44,529 nt of DNA, from positions 1 through 44,529 of the forward strand of contig JAEWED010000196.1 in NCBI GenBank assembly GCA_023389745.1, written 5' to 3'. The stretch comes from Actinomycetes bacterium. Its GTDB lineage: Bacteria; Actinomycetota; Acidimicrobiia; Acidimicrobiales; Microtrichaceae. The notes below the pieces were generated by a model that was given only the letters and a program-made list of their open reading frames with translations, made no database searches and was not told where the DNA came from. The position numbers were made by a program, and so were the translations under genes. How positions within the stretch are numbered: the stretch's first letter is position 1; each line of letters opens with the position of its first letter. This document shows positions 1 through 7,509 of the stretch, in pieces.

Positions 1-1555
1 CCGACATGGTGAGCACCCGTCGGGTCGGCTCGGCGCGGTGCAGGATCGTGGTGACCACCAGCTCCGGGTCCGCCGCGCAGCGCCGGCCGACCTCGGCGAG
101 CGCGTCCGCGGGTGTGGCTGCGCCGTCCTCGTCGACGGGCAGCAGGTGCACGGCCAGGTCGCCCGACCGCTCCTCGAAGCGAACGGCGACGGTCTGCGGC
201 TGCTCCATGATCAGCTCACGAGCGACGACGATCGGGGCGTCGGCCGCGCCGTTGCGGTAGAGCTCCTCGACGGCCGGCCGCTCCGAGAGCACCTGGAAGC
301 GCCCATCGTCCGCGCCGTCGTGGTCGGCCCGGCTCTCGGGGTCCGCGGGTGCGGCGATCTCGATCTCGACGACCTCGGCACGCGCCGTCGCACGGGTGTT
401 GAGCAGGTGGAGACCCGGTTCGCGCAGCGCTGCGGCAGCGTCCTCGATCGCCCGTCCGGCCACCGCGACGGCGGTGCCGGTGGCCTCGGCGTAGCGGTGC
501 AGGACCGCGTCGACGACCTCGTCGTGGCTGCACGCGCAGATCGAGTCGTGCGCGGCGTTGCGGATGACCTCGAGCCACGCCAGATCGAGCAGCGACGCCC
601 ACCTGTCCGGCTCGGCGGCCCACAGCGACACGAGCGGCTCGGCGTGTCGTTCGAGGGTGCGCTCGGCGACGGCAGCGGCGCGCTTGACGTCGACGCGGTT
701 CGAGGTGACGCCCATCAGCAGGTTGGCGCGGGCGCCGGAGCGCAGCTCGCCCTCGAACACGGGCAGGTCGTCGACAGGCGCGCCGTCGAGGTAGTTCGAC
801 AGCGACTCGACCCGCAGCTCGAAGCGCTCGCCGTCGTCGCGTGCGCGTTCGGAGGCGTTGAGCTCGCTCACGACGTGGCCCAGGTGCGCCGGTGGCACCT
901 CGTGGTCCATGCCGGCCATCCAGAGCACCCGGTCGCCGACGAGAGGGCCCTGGAGCTGCACGAAGAGGTCGATGCGCTCCCGCAGCGTGGCGGCGTCGGG
1001 CGGCATGTCGGAGCCGTTGAAGTAGCCCGCGGACAGGTACTCGGCACGGACCCGGCTGCCGTCGGGGCCGTCCCACCAGAACGCCGGGGTCTTCACGGCG
1101 CTGGGCACGCCGCGCCACACCACGGCGTCGCGCATGCCGAACAGGTTGAGCAGCTGCGGCATCGCCGCGATGTGGCCGAACATGTCGGGCAGGTAGCCGA
1201 CCTGCATCGCGCCGCCGAAGCGCTCGGCGGTTCGGAACCCGAGCTGCAGGTCGCGCACGAGCGTCTCTCCCGAGACGAGGAACTCGTCGGGCAGCACGTA
1301 CCAGGGGCCCATCGAGATCCGACCCGCGCTGTTCAGCGTCCGCAGCCGCTCGGCCGCCTCGGGGCGCACGGCCAGGTAGTCGTCGACCACGGCCATCTGA
1401 CCGTCGAGCTGGAAGTGCGCGAAGTCGACGTCCTGCTCGAGGCGGGGCAGCAGCTCGTCGAGCAGCTCGACCAGACGCATCCGGAACGCGGGGAACGGGT
1501 CGTACCACTCCCGGTCCCAGTGGGTGTGCGGCAGGACGTGGACGGAACGGCTCAT
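1..1555 (-). CDS. Glycoside hydrolase family 38 alpha-mannosidase, 3' end cut by window edge
   Basis: Retaining alpha-mannosidase, probably cytoplasmic because no signal peptide is visible. The protein opens MSRSVHVLPHTHWDREWYD; the H-x-H-W-D-x-E-W segment is the GH38 zinc-binding signature. GYLPDMFGH about 110 residues in holds the expected catalytic nucleophile Asp. The later segment NAAHDSICACSHDEV matches the second conserved GH38 histidine block and resembles bacterial MngB-type enzymes rather than lysosomal ones. About 518 residues are present and the frame is open at the left edge, so the C-terminal beta domains are missing; family members are usually 800-1000 residues. The ATG at 1555 sits directly before the conserved N-terminus. 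It diverges from the gene at 1651. Long open frames on the opposite strand here are GC-rich shadows. The family is clear; the natural substrate (mannosylglycerate, glycan or other) cannot be told. Confidence 0.93.
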   Translation of the reverse strand, partial: MSRSVHVLPHTHWDREWYDPFPAFRMRLVELLDELLPRLEQDVDFAHFQLDGQMAVVDDYLAVRPEAAERLRTLNSAGRISMGPWYVLPDEFLVSGETLVRDLQLGFRTAERFGGAMQVGYLPDMFGHIAAMPQLLNLFGMRDAVVWRGVPSAVKTPAFWWDGPDGSRVRAEYLSAGYFNGSDMPPDAATLRERIDLFVQLQGPLVGDRVLWMAGMDHEVPPAHLGHVVSELNASERARDDGERFELRVESLSNYLDGAPVDDLPVFEGELRSGARANLLMGVTSNRVDVKRAAAVAERTLERHAEPLVSLWAAEPDRWASLLDLAWLEVIRNAAHDSICACSHDEVVDAVLHRYAEATGTAVAVAGRAIEDAAAALREPGLHLLNTRATARAEVVEIEIAAPADPESRADHDGADDGRFQVLSERPAVEELYRNGAADAPIVVARELIMEQPQTVAVRFEERSGDLAVHLLPVDEDGAATPADALAEVGRRCAADPELVVTTILHRAEPTRRVLTMS

Positions 1556-1650
1556 GGAGCGATCGTATGAGGGGGCGGCGACCCGAGGCGGTCACCGCGC
1601 GGGCGATCGGGGTGCGACACTGCTGCCATGGCCGTCATCGGGACCGCGAC

Positions 1651-1842
1651 ATGAGCACCCCCGCCTCGGAGCGTGCCGAGGAGTTCCTGCGTCGGGTCTT
1701 CCCCGAGGCACCTTCGGTCGAGGGCAGCGGGACGACTCCCGACTCCGACGCCGACCGCACCGAAGGGAACGTGCGCGGCGTCGACGAGCGTCGTCAGCAG
1801 CTGCTCGAGCCGATCGGCGACCCGGACCGGGAGCCGTGGTGA
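1651..1842 (+). CDS. Small uncharacterised protein overlapping cutA
   Basis: A 63-residue polar protein starting MSTPASERAEEFLRRVFPE and ending PDREPW. It has no membrane segment and no motif I recognise. An amphipathic N-terminal helix is followed by an acidic, probably disordered stretch and a charged tail. Its TGA at 1840-1842 overlaps the GTG start of cutA (GTGA), which argues that it is translated and coupled to cutA. No strong ribosome binding site is seen before 1651, and an out-of-frame ATG at 1628 gives only eight codons. It could be an actinobacterial lineage-specific protein; no function is assigned. Confidence 0.6.
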   Translation: MSTPASERAEEFLRRVFPEAPSVEGSGTTPDSDADRTEGNVRGVDERRQQLLEPIGDPDREPW

Positions 1843-2162
1843 GCGCGACCGGCGTGCTCGTCGTGACGACCTCGCTCGACGACGGCGGGGCGGCGGCCGA
1901 GCTGGCCGCCGCGGTGGTCGAGCAGCGCCTGGCTGCGTGCGCCCAGGTCGGCGGTCCGGTCCGGTCGACCTACCGCTGGCAGGGCGAGGTGGCGTCCGCG
2001 GACGAGTGGATCGTCACGATGAAGACGTCGTCGATCGCCCTGCCGCGGCTGCTCGACCGCGTGCGGTCGATCCACTCCTACGAGACGCCGGAGCTGGTCG
2101 TGACCGAGGTCGTCGGCGGCGACCCGGACTACCTGGCCTGGGTGCTCGACGAGACGACCTGA
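1839..2162 (+). CDS. cutA: CutA1 divalent-ion tolerance protein
   Basis: A small trimeric alpha/beta protein of the CutA1 family, linked to divalent metal tolerance although its molecular role is unsettled. The 107 residues follow the family pattern: VLVVTTSLDD at the N-terminus, VEQRLAACAQV in the first helix, TYRWQGEV in the central hairpin, EWIVTMKTS, then HSYETPELVVTEV and a C-terminal DYLAWVLDET. The usual H-P-Y-E-x-P-E reads H-S-Y-E-T-P-E here. GGGAG at 1829-1833 is five bases before GTG 1839, favouring it over the in-frame GTG at 1836. The start overlaps the stop of the preceding small gene, so translation is probably coupled. Confidence 0.93.
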   Translation: MSATGVLVVTTSLDDGGAAAELAAAVVEQRLAACAQVGGPVRSTYRWQGEVASADEWIVTMKTSSIALPRLLDRVRSIHSYETPELVVTEVVGGDPDYLAWVLDETT

Positions 2163-2186
2163 GCCGGTCCGCCCACCGGACGCCGC

Positions 2187-2423
2187 TCAGGCGGCGGGGT
2201 CGGGGCGCACGACGTCCGCGGCGAACCAGGCGGGCAGCACGTAGCCGTCCGACAGGCGGCGGAGCTGGTAGGCGGCATCGCCGACGACCGCGACGGCGAA
2301 TCCGTGGATCCACCGGTCGTCGAATCGGTTCCGCACCTCGACGAGCTCGCCGATGTCGAACGTGCCCCTGCGGGTGCCCGTGTCCGTCACCACCGACGGT
2401 CGTGCCTGCACCTTGATCGACAT
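2187..2423 (-). CDS. Small conserved-looking hypothetical protein
   Basis: A 78-residue soluble protein (MSIKVQARPSVV...) that alternates short beta-type segments with aromatic residues (DDRWIHGFAVAVVGDAAYQL, VLPAWFAADVVR). This suggests a small beta-barrel of SH3/Tudor type, which is only an inference from the pattern. A strong ribosome binding site, CGGAGGAG, lies five bases before the ATG on the minus strand and makes the gene credible. It stands alone, between cutA (convergent) and rnhB (divergent). Function unknown. Confidence 0.72.
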   Translation of the reverse strand: MSIKVQARPSVVTDTGTRRGTFDIGELVEVRNRFDDRWIHGFAVAVVGDAAYQLRRLSDGYVLPAWFAADVVRPDPAA

Positions 2424-2551
2424 GTGTGCTCCTCCGACGAGTCCCCCGTGGGAGCGCTCCGGCTGACCGGCGAGCTCCGACAGGTCTCTATCGGCACGTC
2501 GTGCCGATTTCTCAAGTGCCGCTGTTCGATGGGGGTCGGGGGAGCGGTACC

Positions 2552-3223
2552 GTGCGTGCCATGGCGCCCCGCCGTCGTGGCCCGACGTTGTCGATCGAGA
2601 AGCAGCTGTGGGCCGAGGGGCACGAGGTCGTCGTCGGGATCGACGAGGTCGGCAGGGGAGCGTGGGCGGGTCCGCTCACCCTCGGCGCGGCCGTGCTGCC
2701 CCGTGATCGTCGGGTGAACGGCATCAGGGACTCCAAGCAGCTGACCGAGGCCCGTCGCGAGCAGCTCTACCCCCGTGTCACCGAGTGGTGCACGGACTGG
2801 GCGGTCGGCCATGCGACGGCGGCGGAGTGCGACCGGATCGGCATGTCGGCGGCACAGCGACTGGCTGCACGCCGGGCGCTCGAGGGCCTCGGGGTCGAGG
2901 CCGACGTGGTGCTCGTCGACGGGAACTGGGACTTCGTGGGCAACGGCCGCACCCGCACGGTGGTCCGGGGCGATGCGACGTGTCTGTCGATCGCAGCGGC
3001 GTCGATCGTGGCGAAGGTGACCCGCGATCGGATGATGCGCGCGGCGTCGACGGACCACCCGGGCTACGACTTCGAGCTCAACAAGGGCTATCCGTGCCCC
3101 CGTCACCAGCTCGCGTTGAAGGGCTACGGACCGACGGCGATCCACCGGCGTTCCTGGGCCTTCATGGACTCGGTACCCTGGGTGGGAACGCGGCTCCCCA
3201 CTCCCTGGGGATCACAGCCGTGA
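2552..3223 (+). CDS. rnhB: Ribonuclease HII
   Basis: Endonuclease that cleaves the RNA strand of RNA-DNA hybrids and starts removal of single misincorporated ribonucleotides. The type 2 RNase H signature VGIDEVGRGAWAGP lies near residue 30 (catalytic Asp31-Glu32), followed by RDSKQLTEARRE, VLVDGNWDF with a further acidic residue, and AAASIVAKVTRDR. The length (223 aa) is typical. The start is a choice between GTG 2552, seven bases after GGGGGAG (2538-2544), and ATG 2561, which is 16 bases away; I prefer GTG on spacing. The C-terminal extension after the conserved HRRSWAF block is short and proline-rich. A long palindrome begins four bases after the stop. Confidence 0.95.
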   Translation: MRAMAPRRRGPTLSIEKQLWAEGHEVVVGIDEVGRGAWAGPLTLGAAVLPRDRRVNGIRDSKQLTEARREQLYPRVTEWCTDWAVGHATAAECDRIGMSAAQRLAARRALEGLGVEADVVLVDGNWDFVGNGRTRTVVRGDATCLSIAAASIVAKVTRDRMMRAASTDHPGYDFELNKGYPCPRHQLALKGYGPTAIHRRSWAFMDSVPWVGTRLPTPWGSQP

Positions 3224-3226
3224 AAT

Positions 3227-3266
3227 TTGCAAACGCCAGCAAGCCGTTGCTTGCGATAGTTTGCAA
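3227..3266. other. 40-bp nested palindrome between rnhB and cyclase gene
   Basis: Two concentric inverted repeats share one centre. The outer arms are TTGCAAAC (3227-3234) and GTTTGCAA (3259-3266). The inner arms are GCAAGC (3239-3244) and GCTTGC (3249-3254) around CGTT. The two 4-base spacers are symmetric. The block is AT-rich compared with its surroundings. No T tract follows, so a simple intrinsic terminator is unlikely; a multimeric operator for the cyclase promoter or a rnhB 3' end structure fits better. A weak -35/-10 pair (TTGCGA 3252-3257, CAAGAT 3275-3280, 17-bp spacer) overlaps its right half. Confidence 0.6.
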
Positions 3267-3338
3267 CTGCGTGTCAAGATCGTCCTCACGGGGGACCGCG
3301 ACGCACCGCCTGTCAGGGGCGGATCCAGAGGGGTCCAG

Positions 3339-3959
3339 TTGAGCGAGAATCGAACACGAGGAATCCAGTTCGGGGCGCCGAGATCGGACGTCTCGCCGGA
3401 CGGCACCGGTGTCGAGCCCCCCGTGCCGGAGTGGGTCGACGTCTCCCAGACCCTCGAGCGCTGGTTCGCGTTCGTCGACGTCTGCGGCTTCACCTCGTAC
3501 ACCGAGGCGAACGGCACCCCGGCGGCGCTCGAGGTGCTGACCCGCTTCCGCAGCGCCGTGCGTGCGGTCACCGGACGTCGTGGGGTTCGGGTCCTGAAGT
3601 GGCTGGGCGACGGTGCGATGCTCGTCGGTGTCGAGCCCGGCCCGGTCATCGCTGCGGTCTGCGAGCTGAGGCTTCGCTTCGACGAGGACGCCTTCGACAT
3701 CCACGCGGGCATCGCCGGCGGCCACGTGCTGCTCTTCGAGGGCGACGACTACATCGGCCCGGCCGCCAACCACGCGTCGCGCCTGTGCGAGGCCGCGGCG
3801 CCGGGTGAGGTGTTCGCCGTCGGGGTCGCGCAGCACCTGCCGGACTGGGTCCAGCTGGTCGACCACGTGACCGTGAACGCCCACGGCGTCGGCGAGCTGT
3901 CCGGTGTCATGAAGCTCGCCGTGGCCGACACGGTGCGCACCGCCCGCGCCTACAACTGA
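3339..3959 (+). CDS. Stand-alone class III nucleotidyl (probably adenylyl) cyclase
   Basis: Predicted to make cAMP from ATP. It is a 206-residue soluble protein with one class III cyclase domain (about residues 40-175) and no membrane, HAMP or receiver domain. All six canonical catalytic residues can be placed: metal-binding Asp47 (FVDVCGFTSY) and Asp91 (KWLGDGAM), adenine-selecting Lys87 and Asp137, and transition-state Asn144 and Arg148 (NHASRL). Their spacing matches mycobacterial class III adenylyl cyclases. The start is inferred: TTG 3339 is five bases after GAGGGG (3328-3333), while an earlier frame-open stretch lacks a good site. It stands alone between rnhB and a convergent protease gene, with a palindrome upstream that may carry its operator. 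Activity is not proven by sequence alone. Confidence 0.85.
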   Translation: MSENRTRGIQFGAPRSDVSPDGTGVEPPVPEWVDVSQTLERWFAFVDVCGFTSYTEANGTPAALEVLTRFRSAVRAVTGRRGVRVLKWLGDGAMLVGVEPGPVIAAVCELRLRFDEDAFDIHAGIAGGHVLLFEGDDYIGPAANHASRLCEAAAPGEVFAVGVAQHLPDWVQLVDHVTVNAHGVGELSGVMKLAVADTVRTARAYN

Positions 3960-3964
3960 GCTCG

Positions 3965-4036
3965 CGCCGACCACCGACCCCCGCCGACCACTGGGCCCCG
4001 CCGGTCCGTGAGTCCGCCGATCCGTGAGCCCGCCGG
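3965..4036. repeat. Degenerate 16-17 bp tandem array between convergent genes
   Basis: Five units beginning CGCCG(A/G) start at 3965, 3982, 3999, 4015 and 4031. The first two share CGCCGACCAC; the third and fourth share a TCCGTGAG block. The array fills the gap between the stops of the cyclase (+) and the serine protease (-). It contains no clear hairpin with a T tract. Confidence 0.65.
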
Positions 4037-4045
4037 CGGTGACCG

Positions 4046-5638
4046 TCAGCCGGTGGTGACCGCGACGCGGTACGCCACGGGTGTCATGTCGTAGTTGTTC
4101 AGCCAGAGGCGGTGCACGCCGCTCACCTCGGGGGTGAACGTCTCGCGCACGCCGAATCCGTAGAGGCCCTCGCCGGAGTCGTCGAAGTGCTCCAGCTGCT
4201 CGTGGTCGACCTCGGGGTCGACATCGACCGCGTTCATCGTCACTCCCGGGGGCGCCAGGATGATCGCGAGGTCGCCCTGCGGTGAGCTGGCCAGCAGCTC
4301 GACCTCGACGCCGGCCTCGAGCTCGACATCGAACGGGATGCCGGCACGGAAGCCGCTGATCGTGCCCTCGACCGGTTCGTCGAGGGTCAGCGTGCGCGGC
4401 TCGACCTGCTCGGTGAGCGGCCACAGCGGCAGCGACGAGGTCCAGGTCAGCGCGGCGTCCTTGACCCCGACGGCCAGCTGGATGACGACCTCGGCGGCGA
4501 CGTCGGGCTCCATCTCGATGCGGAAGCTGCCCGGTGCGACCTCGGCCGCTCGGACCGCCTCGTCGACCGGTTCGGGTGCGCCGAGCTCGGCGGCGCTGAG
4601 GCCGGAGCGATCCGACAGCTGCGACAGGAACTCCTGCAGCAGGACGTCATAGGTGGCGCTCTGGGCGAGGACGGTGCCTTCGAAGGAGTCGCCGACCAGG
4701 ACGCCGAAGCGGTCGGTGGGACCCTGGACCTGCAGCTCCCAGGTGCGGGCGGTCTCCGAGGCGGGCAGGTAGAGCACGTAGGACTCGAGGTCGTCGGGCG
4801 CTGCGATCGTGCCCGAGGTCGCTCCGCCCTCGGCGTCCTCGGCGGTCAGGGGCACGAGCAGGAGCTCGTCGCCCTCACCGTCGAGGATCCTCGCCACGGA
4901 CCGCTCGACGTCCTGGATCGACAGCGACAGGGCGAAGGCTGGGTCGTACGACAGTCCGCTGATGCCGGCCAGCTCGCCCGTCGCTGCGAAGAGCGCACCC
5001 CCGGACTGGCCCTCGCCGATGACGGCGTCGGACTGGATGTAGGTCTGGTCCCACCCCTCCGCGGTCCGGGTCCGCGACACGATGCCCGAGGTGATGGTCA
5101 GCTCGGCGTCGAGGGTGTCCGACGACCCGGGGAAGCCCAGCAGGAAGACGTCGTCGCCCTTCTCGACGGTGGGGTCACCCAGCGGTAGGGGTTCCAGCTC
5201 CCCGGCGTCCTCGATCGGTCCCAGCAGGGCGATGTCGGCGGCCACGTCCGCGCCGATGACGGGCAGCGGACCCAGGTCGGCGTCACCACCGAGGGAGACG
5301 TCGACGGCCTCGAACGGGTCGACGACGTGCAGGTTGGTCACCACGTAGTCGACCTCGTCGATGCGCACCGCCACACCGGTGCCGGTGGCGTACGGCGTCT
5401 CGATGAAGACCACCGAGGTCTCGCCGCACGCGATGAGCGCCTTCGACGGCGCCGTGTCACCGACCGCGCACGGGTTGGCGCCGGTCGAGTCGGCCCTGTC
5501 CTTCGACTCGGCCCTGTCCTTCGACTCGGCGCGGTCGTTGGACGTGCCCTTGTCGCGTGCGGCGTCCGAGCCGGTGCAACCTCCGAGGACCAGCAGGGCG
5601 GCGAGCGCGATGGCGAGGCCGGTGGTCTGACGCTTCAT
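4046..5638 (-). CDS. Lipoprotein trypsin-like serine protease (HtrA/DegP-like)
   Basis: A cell-surface lipoprotein protease of 530 residues. Residues 1-20 form a signal peptide ending in a lipobox with Cys21 (LGGC). A charged, repetitive linker of three SKDRAE-type hexapeptides (about 34-51) leads to a chymotrypsin-fold domain at about residues 65-260. The catalytic triad is His104 (TNLHVVDP), Asp135 (AADIALLG) and Ser212; the serine loop reads GEGQSGGALF instead of the usual GNSGGP. The C-terminal half (about 270-530) resembles no PDZ domain; it contains two beta-rich segments ending in LWLNNYD, which may be a substrate or cell-wall-binding region. The ATG at 5638 begins the signal peptide, although the frame is open further upstream. 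The gene diverges from a membrane protein gene. Confidence 0.88.
   Translation of the reverse strand: MKRQTTGLAIALAALLVLGGCTGSDAARDKGTSNDRAESKDRAESKDRADSTGANPCAVGDTAPSKALIACGETSVVFIETPYATGTGVAVRIDEVDYVVTNLHVVDPFEAVDVSLGGDADLGPLPVIGADVAADIALLGPIEDAGELEPLPLGDPTVEKGDDVFLLGFPGSSDTLDAELTITSGIVSRTRTAEGWDQTYIQSDAVIGEGQSGGALFAATGELAGISGLSYDPAFALSLSIQDVERSVARILDGEGDELLLVPLTAEDAEGGATSGTIAAPDDLESYVLYLPASETARTWELQVQGPTDRFGVLVGDSFEGTVLAQSATYDVLLQEFLSQLSDRSGLSAAELGAPEPVDEAVRAAEVAPGSFRIEMEPDVAAEVVIQLAVGVKDAALTWTSSLPLWPLTEQVEPRTLTLDEPVEGTISGFRAGIPFDVELEAGVEVELLASSPQGDLAIILAPPGVTMNAVDVDPEVDHEQLEHFDDSGEGLYGFGVRETFTPEVSGVHRLWLNNYDMTPVAYRVAVTTG
5486..5539. repeat. Three 18-bp tandem repeats in the protease linker
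   Basis: Units at 5486-5503, 5504-5521 and 5522-5539 differ by one base between the first two and by a few in the third. Being 18 bp they preserve frame and encode repeated SKDRAE-like hexapeptides between the lipid anchor and the protease domain. This is a likely site of length variation by replication slippage. Confidence 0.85.
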
Positions 5639-5764
5639 GTGCTCACGCTTCCTCTGCGAACGGACTGCTGAGTGAAGCGGCGGCGCCGCGCCGCGTCCAA
5701 TCAGTGACGAGTGCCCGCCGGCGGCGAACTGCGTCCGCATCGGGGCGGGAGGTACGGTTCGAGG

Positions 5765-6226
5765 GTGCCTCGCAGAGTGTTCGTCCCGGTGGTCCTGCTG
5801 CTCGCCTGGAGCCTGTTCGTCTGGGTCGGCCGGGTCCGCAACGCGCTGGGCGACCCGGAGCTGAGCGGTTCCGAGCGGGTCGGGCCGTTGCTGCTCGCCA
5901 CGAGCTTCGTGGTGCCGTCGGTCGTGCTGGCGATCGTCCTGCTCGCCTCGGCCCGGCGGTCGCGTGGGGTGGGCCCGGTGCTCCGCTACGGGGTGCTCGC
6001 CCTCGCCGCGTGGACCTGTGGCGTCTGGGTCGTCCGCATGATCGACATCGCCTTCGGTGGCGACTGGGAGGTCGCGTTCGTCGTGGTGCACGCCGTCCTC
6101 GCGGTCGTGTCGGTGGTGCTGGCGGTCGTCGCTGCTCGTGCCGTGAGCGGCGTCCGAGACGCCGCCGGCGGCGGTTCCGCCGCGGCCAAGGGAGTCGGAT
6201 CCACGGCGGGTGCGGACCTGCGCTGA
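5765..6226 (+). CDS. Four-helix membrane protein, uncharacterised
   Basis: A 153-residue integral membrane protein with four hydrophobic segments: about residues 5-20 (VFVPVVLLLAWSLFVW), 38-62, 70-90 and 98-122. A short Gly/Ala-rich cytoplasmic-type tail follows. No family motif is recognised. GTG 5765 is chosen because GGGAGG (5747-5752) lies 12 bases upstream and the first helix starts right after it; the frame is open earlier, but that part is arginine-rich and unlike a signal. It diverges from the protease gene. The last codons and the stop are repeated just downstream (see the repeat at 6217). Confidence 0.72.
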   Translation: MPRRVFVPVVLLLAWSLFVWVGRVRNALGDPELSGSERVGPLLLATSFVVPSVVLAIVLLASARRSRGVGPVLRYGVLALAAWTCGVWVVRMIDIAFGGDWEVAFVVVHAVLAVVSVVLAVVAARAVSGVRDAAGGGSAAAKGVGSTAGADLR

Positions 6227-6251
6227 GAAGCACAGTCCTGCGCTGAAGAAC
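6217..6251. repeat. Imperfect tandem copy of the gene end including the stop codon
   Basis: CCTGCGCTGA occurs at 6217-6226 (last codons and TGA of the membrane protein) and again at 6237-6246, each followed by a related AGAA/GAAG-CAGT stretch. The period is 20 bp. It is a weaker member of the stop-spanning duplications seen elsewhere in this window. Confidence 0.6.
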
Positions 6252-6323
6252 AGTCACAGCAGCAGGTCATGAGCCACAGCTGGGTGCTGGCACACGGGCA
6301 CAGAAGTGAGACATGATGTCCAT

Positions 6324-6338
6324 GTGGCCATCGGCCAC
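6324..6338. terminator. Short hairpin between convergent genes
   Basis: GTGGCC (6324-6329), ATC, GGCCAC (6333-6338) form a perfect 6-bp stem with a 3-base loop but no T tract. It lies in the 291-bp gap (6227-6517) between the convergent membrane protein and glbO, where I see no other gene or RNA. It may act as a weak bidirectional terminator. Confidence 0.4.
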
Positions 6339-6517
6339 GTTCTGCGTCATCCTCCCATCCACCCTTCCTCTCCCACGGGTGGCGTAGATCGAGGGTCGTT
6401 CTATCACTGGTGGTGATGGGGTCCGGTGCTGGGATGACCCTCCCTCTCGTTGCAGCAGCGAGCTCCCCGGTCCGGGTCGAGCTCGCCGCTGCGCGTTCCG
6501 GCGCAGGCTGGTTCAGC

Positions 6518-6946
6518 TCAGCCGGGCTGGTTCACAAGGTGCGCGGCGGACATCGTGAAGTACTCCGACATGCGGGCGTGCACGACGTCGCGGAGCTCGG
6601 GGTCGAGTGGCGTGTCGGGCATCGTGGCGTCGAGCGCGTGCTGCATGGCGGCGATCCAGTGGTCGCGTTCGGTGTCGCCGATCACGAACGGCACGTGGCG
6701 CATGCGCAGGCGCGGGTGTCCGCGCGTCTCGGAGTAGGTGCCGGGGCCGCCCCAGTACTGGGCCAGGAACATCGACAGCCGTTCCCTCGCCGGGCCCAGG
6801 TCGTCCTGGTCGGGGTAGAGCGGCAGCAGCACCTCGTCGGACGCGACCACCTCGTAGAACCGCTCGACGAGTCGGTCGAAGAAGGGCTGGCCGCCGACGG
6901 CCTGGAACACGGTGACCTGGTGCTGTTCGTCGTCCTGTGCGCTCAC
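6518..6946 (-). CDS. glbO: Group II truncated hemoglobin
   Basis: A 142-residue heme protein that binds oxygen or peroxide; in mycobacteria the orthologue is tied to respiration and redox stress. The core follows GlbO closely: ERFYEVVASDEVLLPLYP carries the B10 Tyr (31) and CD1 Tyr (44), MFLAQYWGGPGTYSE the E-helix region, RGHPRLRMRH the proximal F8 His (84), and DHW the group II-specific G8 Trp (97). The start is GTG 6946; a longer frame upstream is proline/arginine-rich and not homologous-looking. No strong Shine-Dalgarno sequence is present. It diverges from the Nfu_N gene at 7059. Confidence 0.94.
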   Translation of the reverse strand: MSAQDDEQHQVTVFQAVGGQPFFDRLVERFYEVVASDEVLLPLYPDQDDLGPARERLSMFLAQYWGGPGTYSETRGHPRLRMRHVPFVIGDTERDHWIAAMQHALDATMPDTPLDPELRDVVHARMSEYFTMSAAHLVNQPG

Positions 6947-7058
6947 GGCCCCATCGTTGCCCTTCCGTCGGCAGCGTTCCAGACACGCCGAGGGGCGATC
7001 CGGACGCGCAGCTCCCGGAGTGGGGTGCAGGCATCGGGCCGCACTACGATCGCCGACC

Positions 7059-7394
7059 ATGGGACAGCCGGTCACCGTCATCGAGAAGCCGTCGAGCCGT
7101 GGTGGAGTCGTCCGCTACGAGATCAACCGCACCCTGACGGGCATGGGCCACGAGCGGTACCTGGCCGGCGACGTCGTCGAGGGTGACCGTCCGCCGGACG
7201 AGCTCGCACGCCGCCTCTTCGAGCGCGGTGGCATCGAGGGCATCCACATCAACTCGAACGTGATCACGCTCGACCTGGCCAAGGGCGCCAACTCCGACGG
7301 CATCGCCGAGATCATCGGCGACCTGTACACCTACTACCGCCCCGGTGTCGCCGTCCCGACCCCTGCCGACTTCGGCTACGTCGAGGAGAGCTGA
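7059..7394 (+). CDS. Nfu/NifU N-terminal-domain-like protein
   Basis: A 111-residue soluble protein. YEINRTLTGMG, DELARRLFERGGIEGIHINSNVITLDLAKG and IAEIIGDLYTYY follow the layout of the Nfu N-terminal domain: beta strand, helix with LA-x-x-LF, then G-[IV]-x-x-[IV] and N-x-[IV]-T. That domain accompanies Fe-S scaffold proteins. The C-terminal C-x-x-C cluster-binding NifU domain is absent, so this protein alone would not carry a cluster. The ATG at 7059 is clear. The assignment is moderate; what can be seen with certainty is a compact alpha/beta protein. Confidence 0.68.
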   Translation: MGQPVTVIEKPSSRGGVVRYEINRTLTGMGHERYLAGDVVEGDRPPDELARRLFERGGIEGIHINSNVITLDLAKGANSDGIAEIIGDLYTYYRPGVAVPTPADFGYVEES

Positions 7395-7480
7395 GCCGCA
7401 CGCTCAGCAGGTCGCCGGCCCGACGCGCGGCGCGCCCGCCGGGGCGCTCCGCGACATGACGGGTGCTCACCGCCCGCTGG

Positions 7481-7504
7481 TACCGTTCCGGGCCGGAACG
7501 GAGG
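7481..7504 (+). promoter_or_regulatory. Putative -10 box, palindrome and ribosome binding site of the LuxR-type gene
   Basis: A TACCGT -10-like box (7481-7486) runs into a perfect inverted repeat, CCGTTCCGG (7483-7491) and CCGGAACGG (7493-7501). The right arm ends inside the ribosome binding site GGAGG (7500-7504), five bases before GTG 7510. An operator or an mRNA hairpin here could both mask the start site; this is inference. Confidence 0.5.
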
Positions 7505-7509
7505 TGGCA

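Noticed and set aside
38..1595. Long open frames (plus 38-1570, minus 216-1595) at the left end
   Set aside because: The GH38 enzyme occupies another minus-strand frame, recognised by direct translation; these are shadows of it.
5486..5539. Possible CRISPR-like array (three 18-bp repeats)
   Set aside because: The repeats are directly adjacent without spacers and encode hexapeptides in frame with the lipoprotein protease.
5639..6091. N-terminal extension of the serine protease (frame open to 6091)
   Set aside because: ATG 5638 begins a textbook lipoprotein signal peptide; the upstream part overlaps the divergent membrane protein gene and has shadow-type composition.
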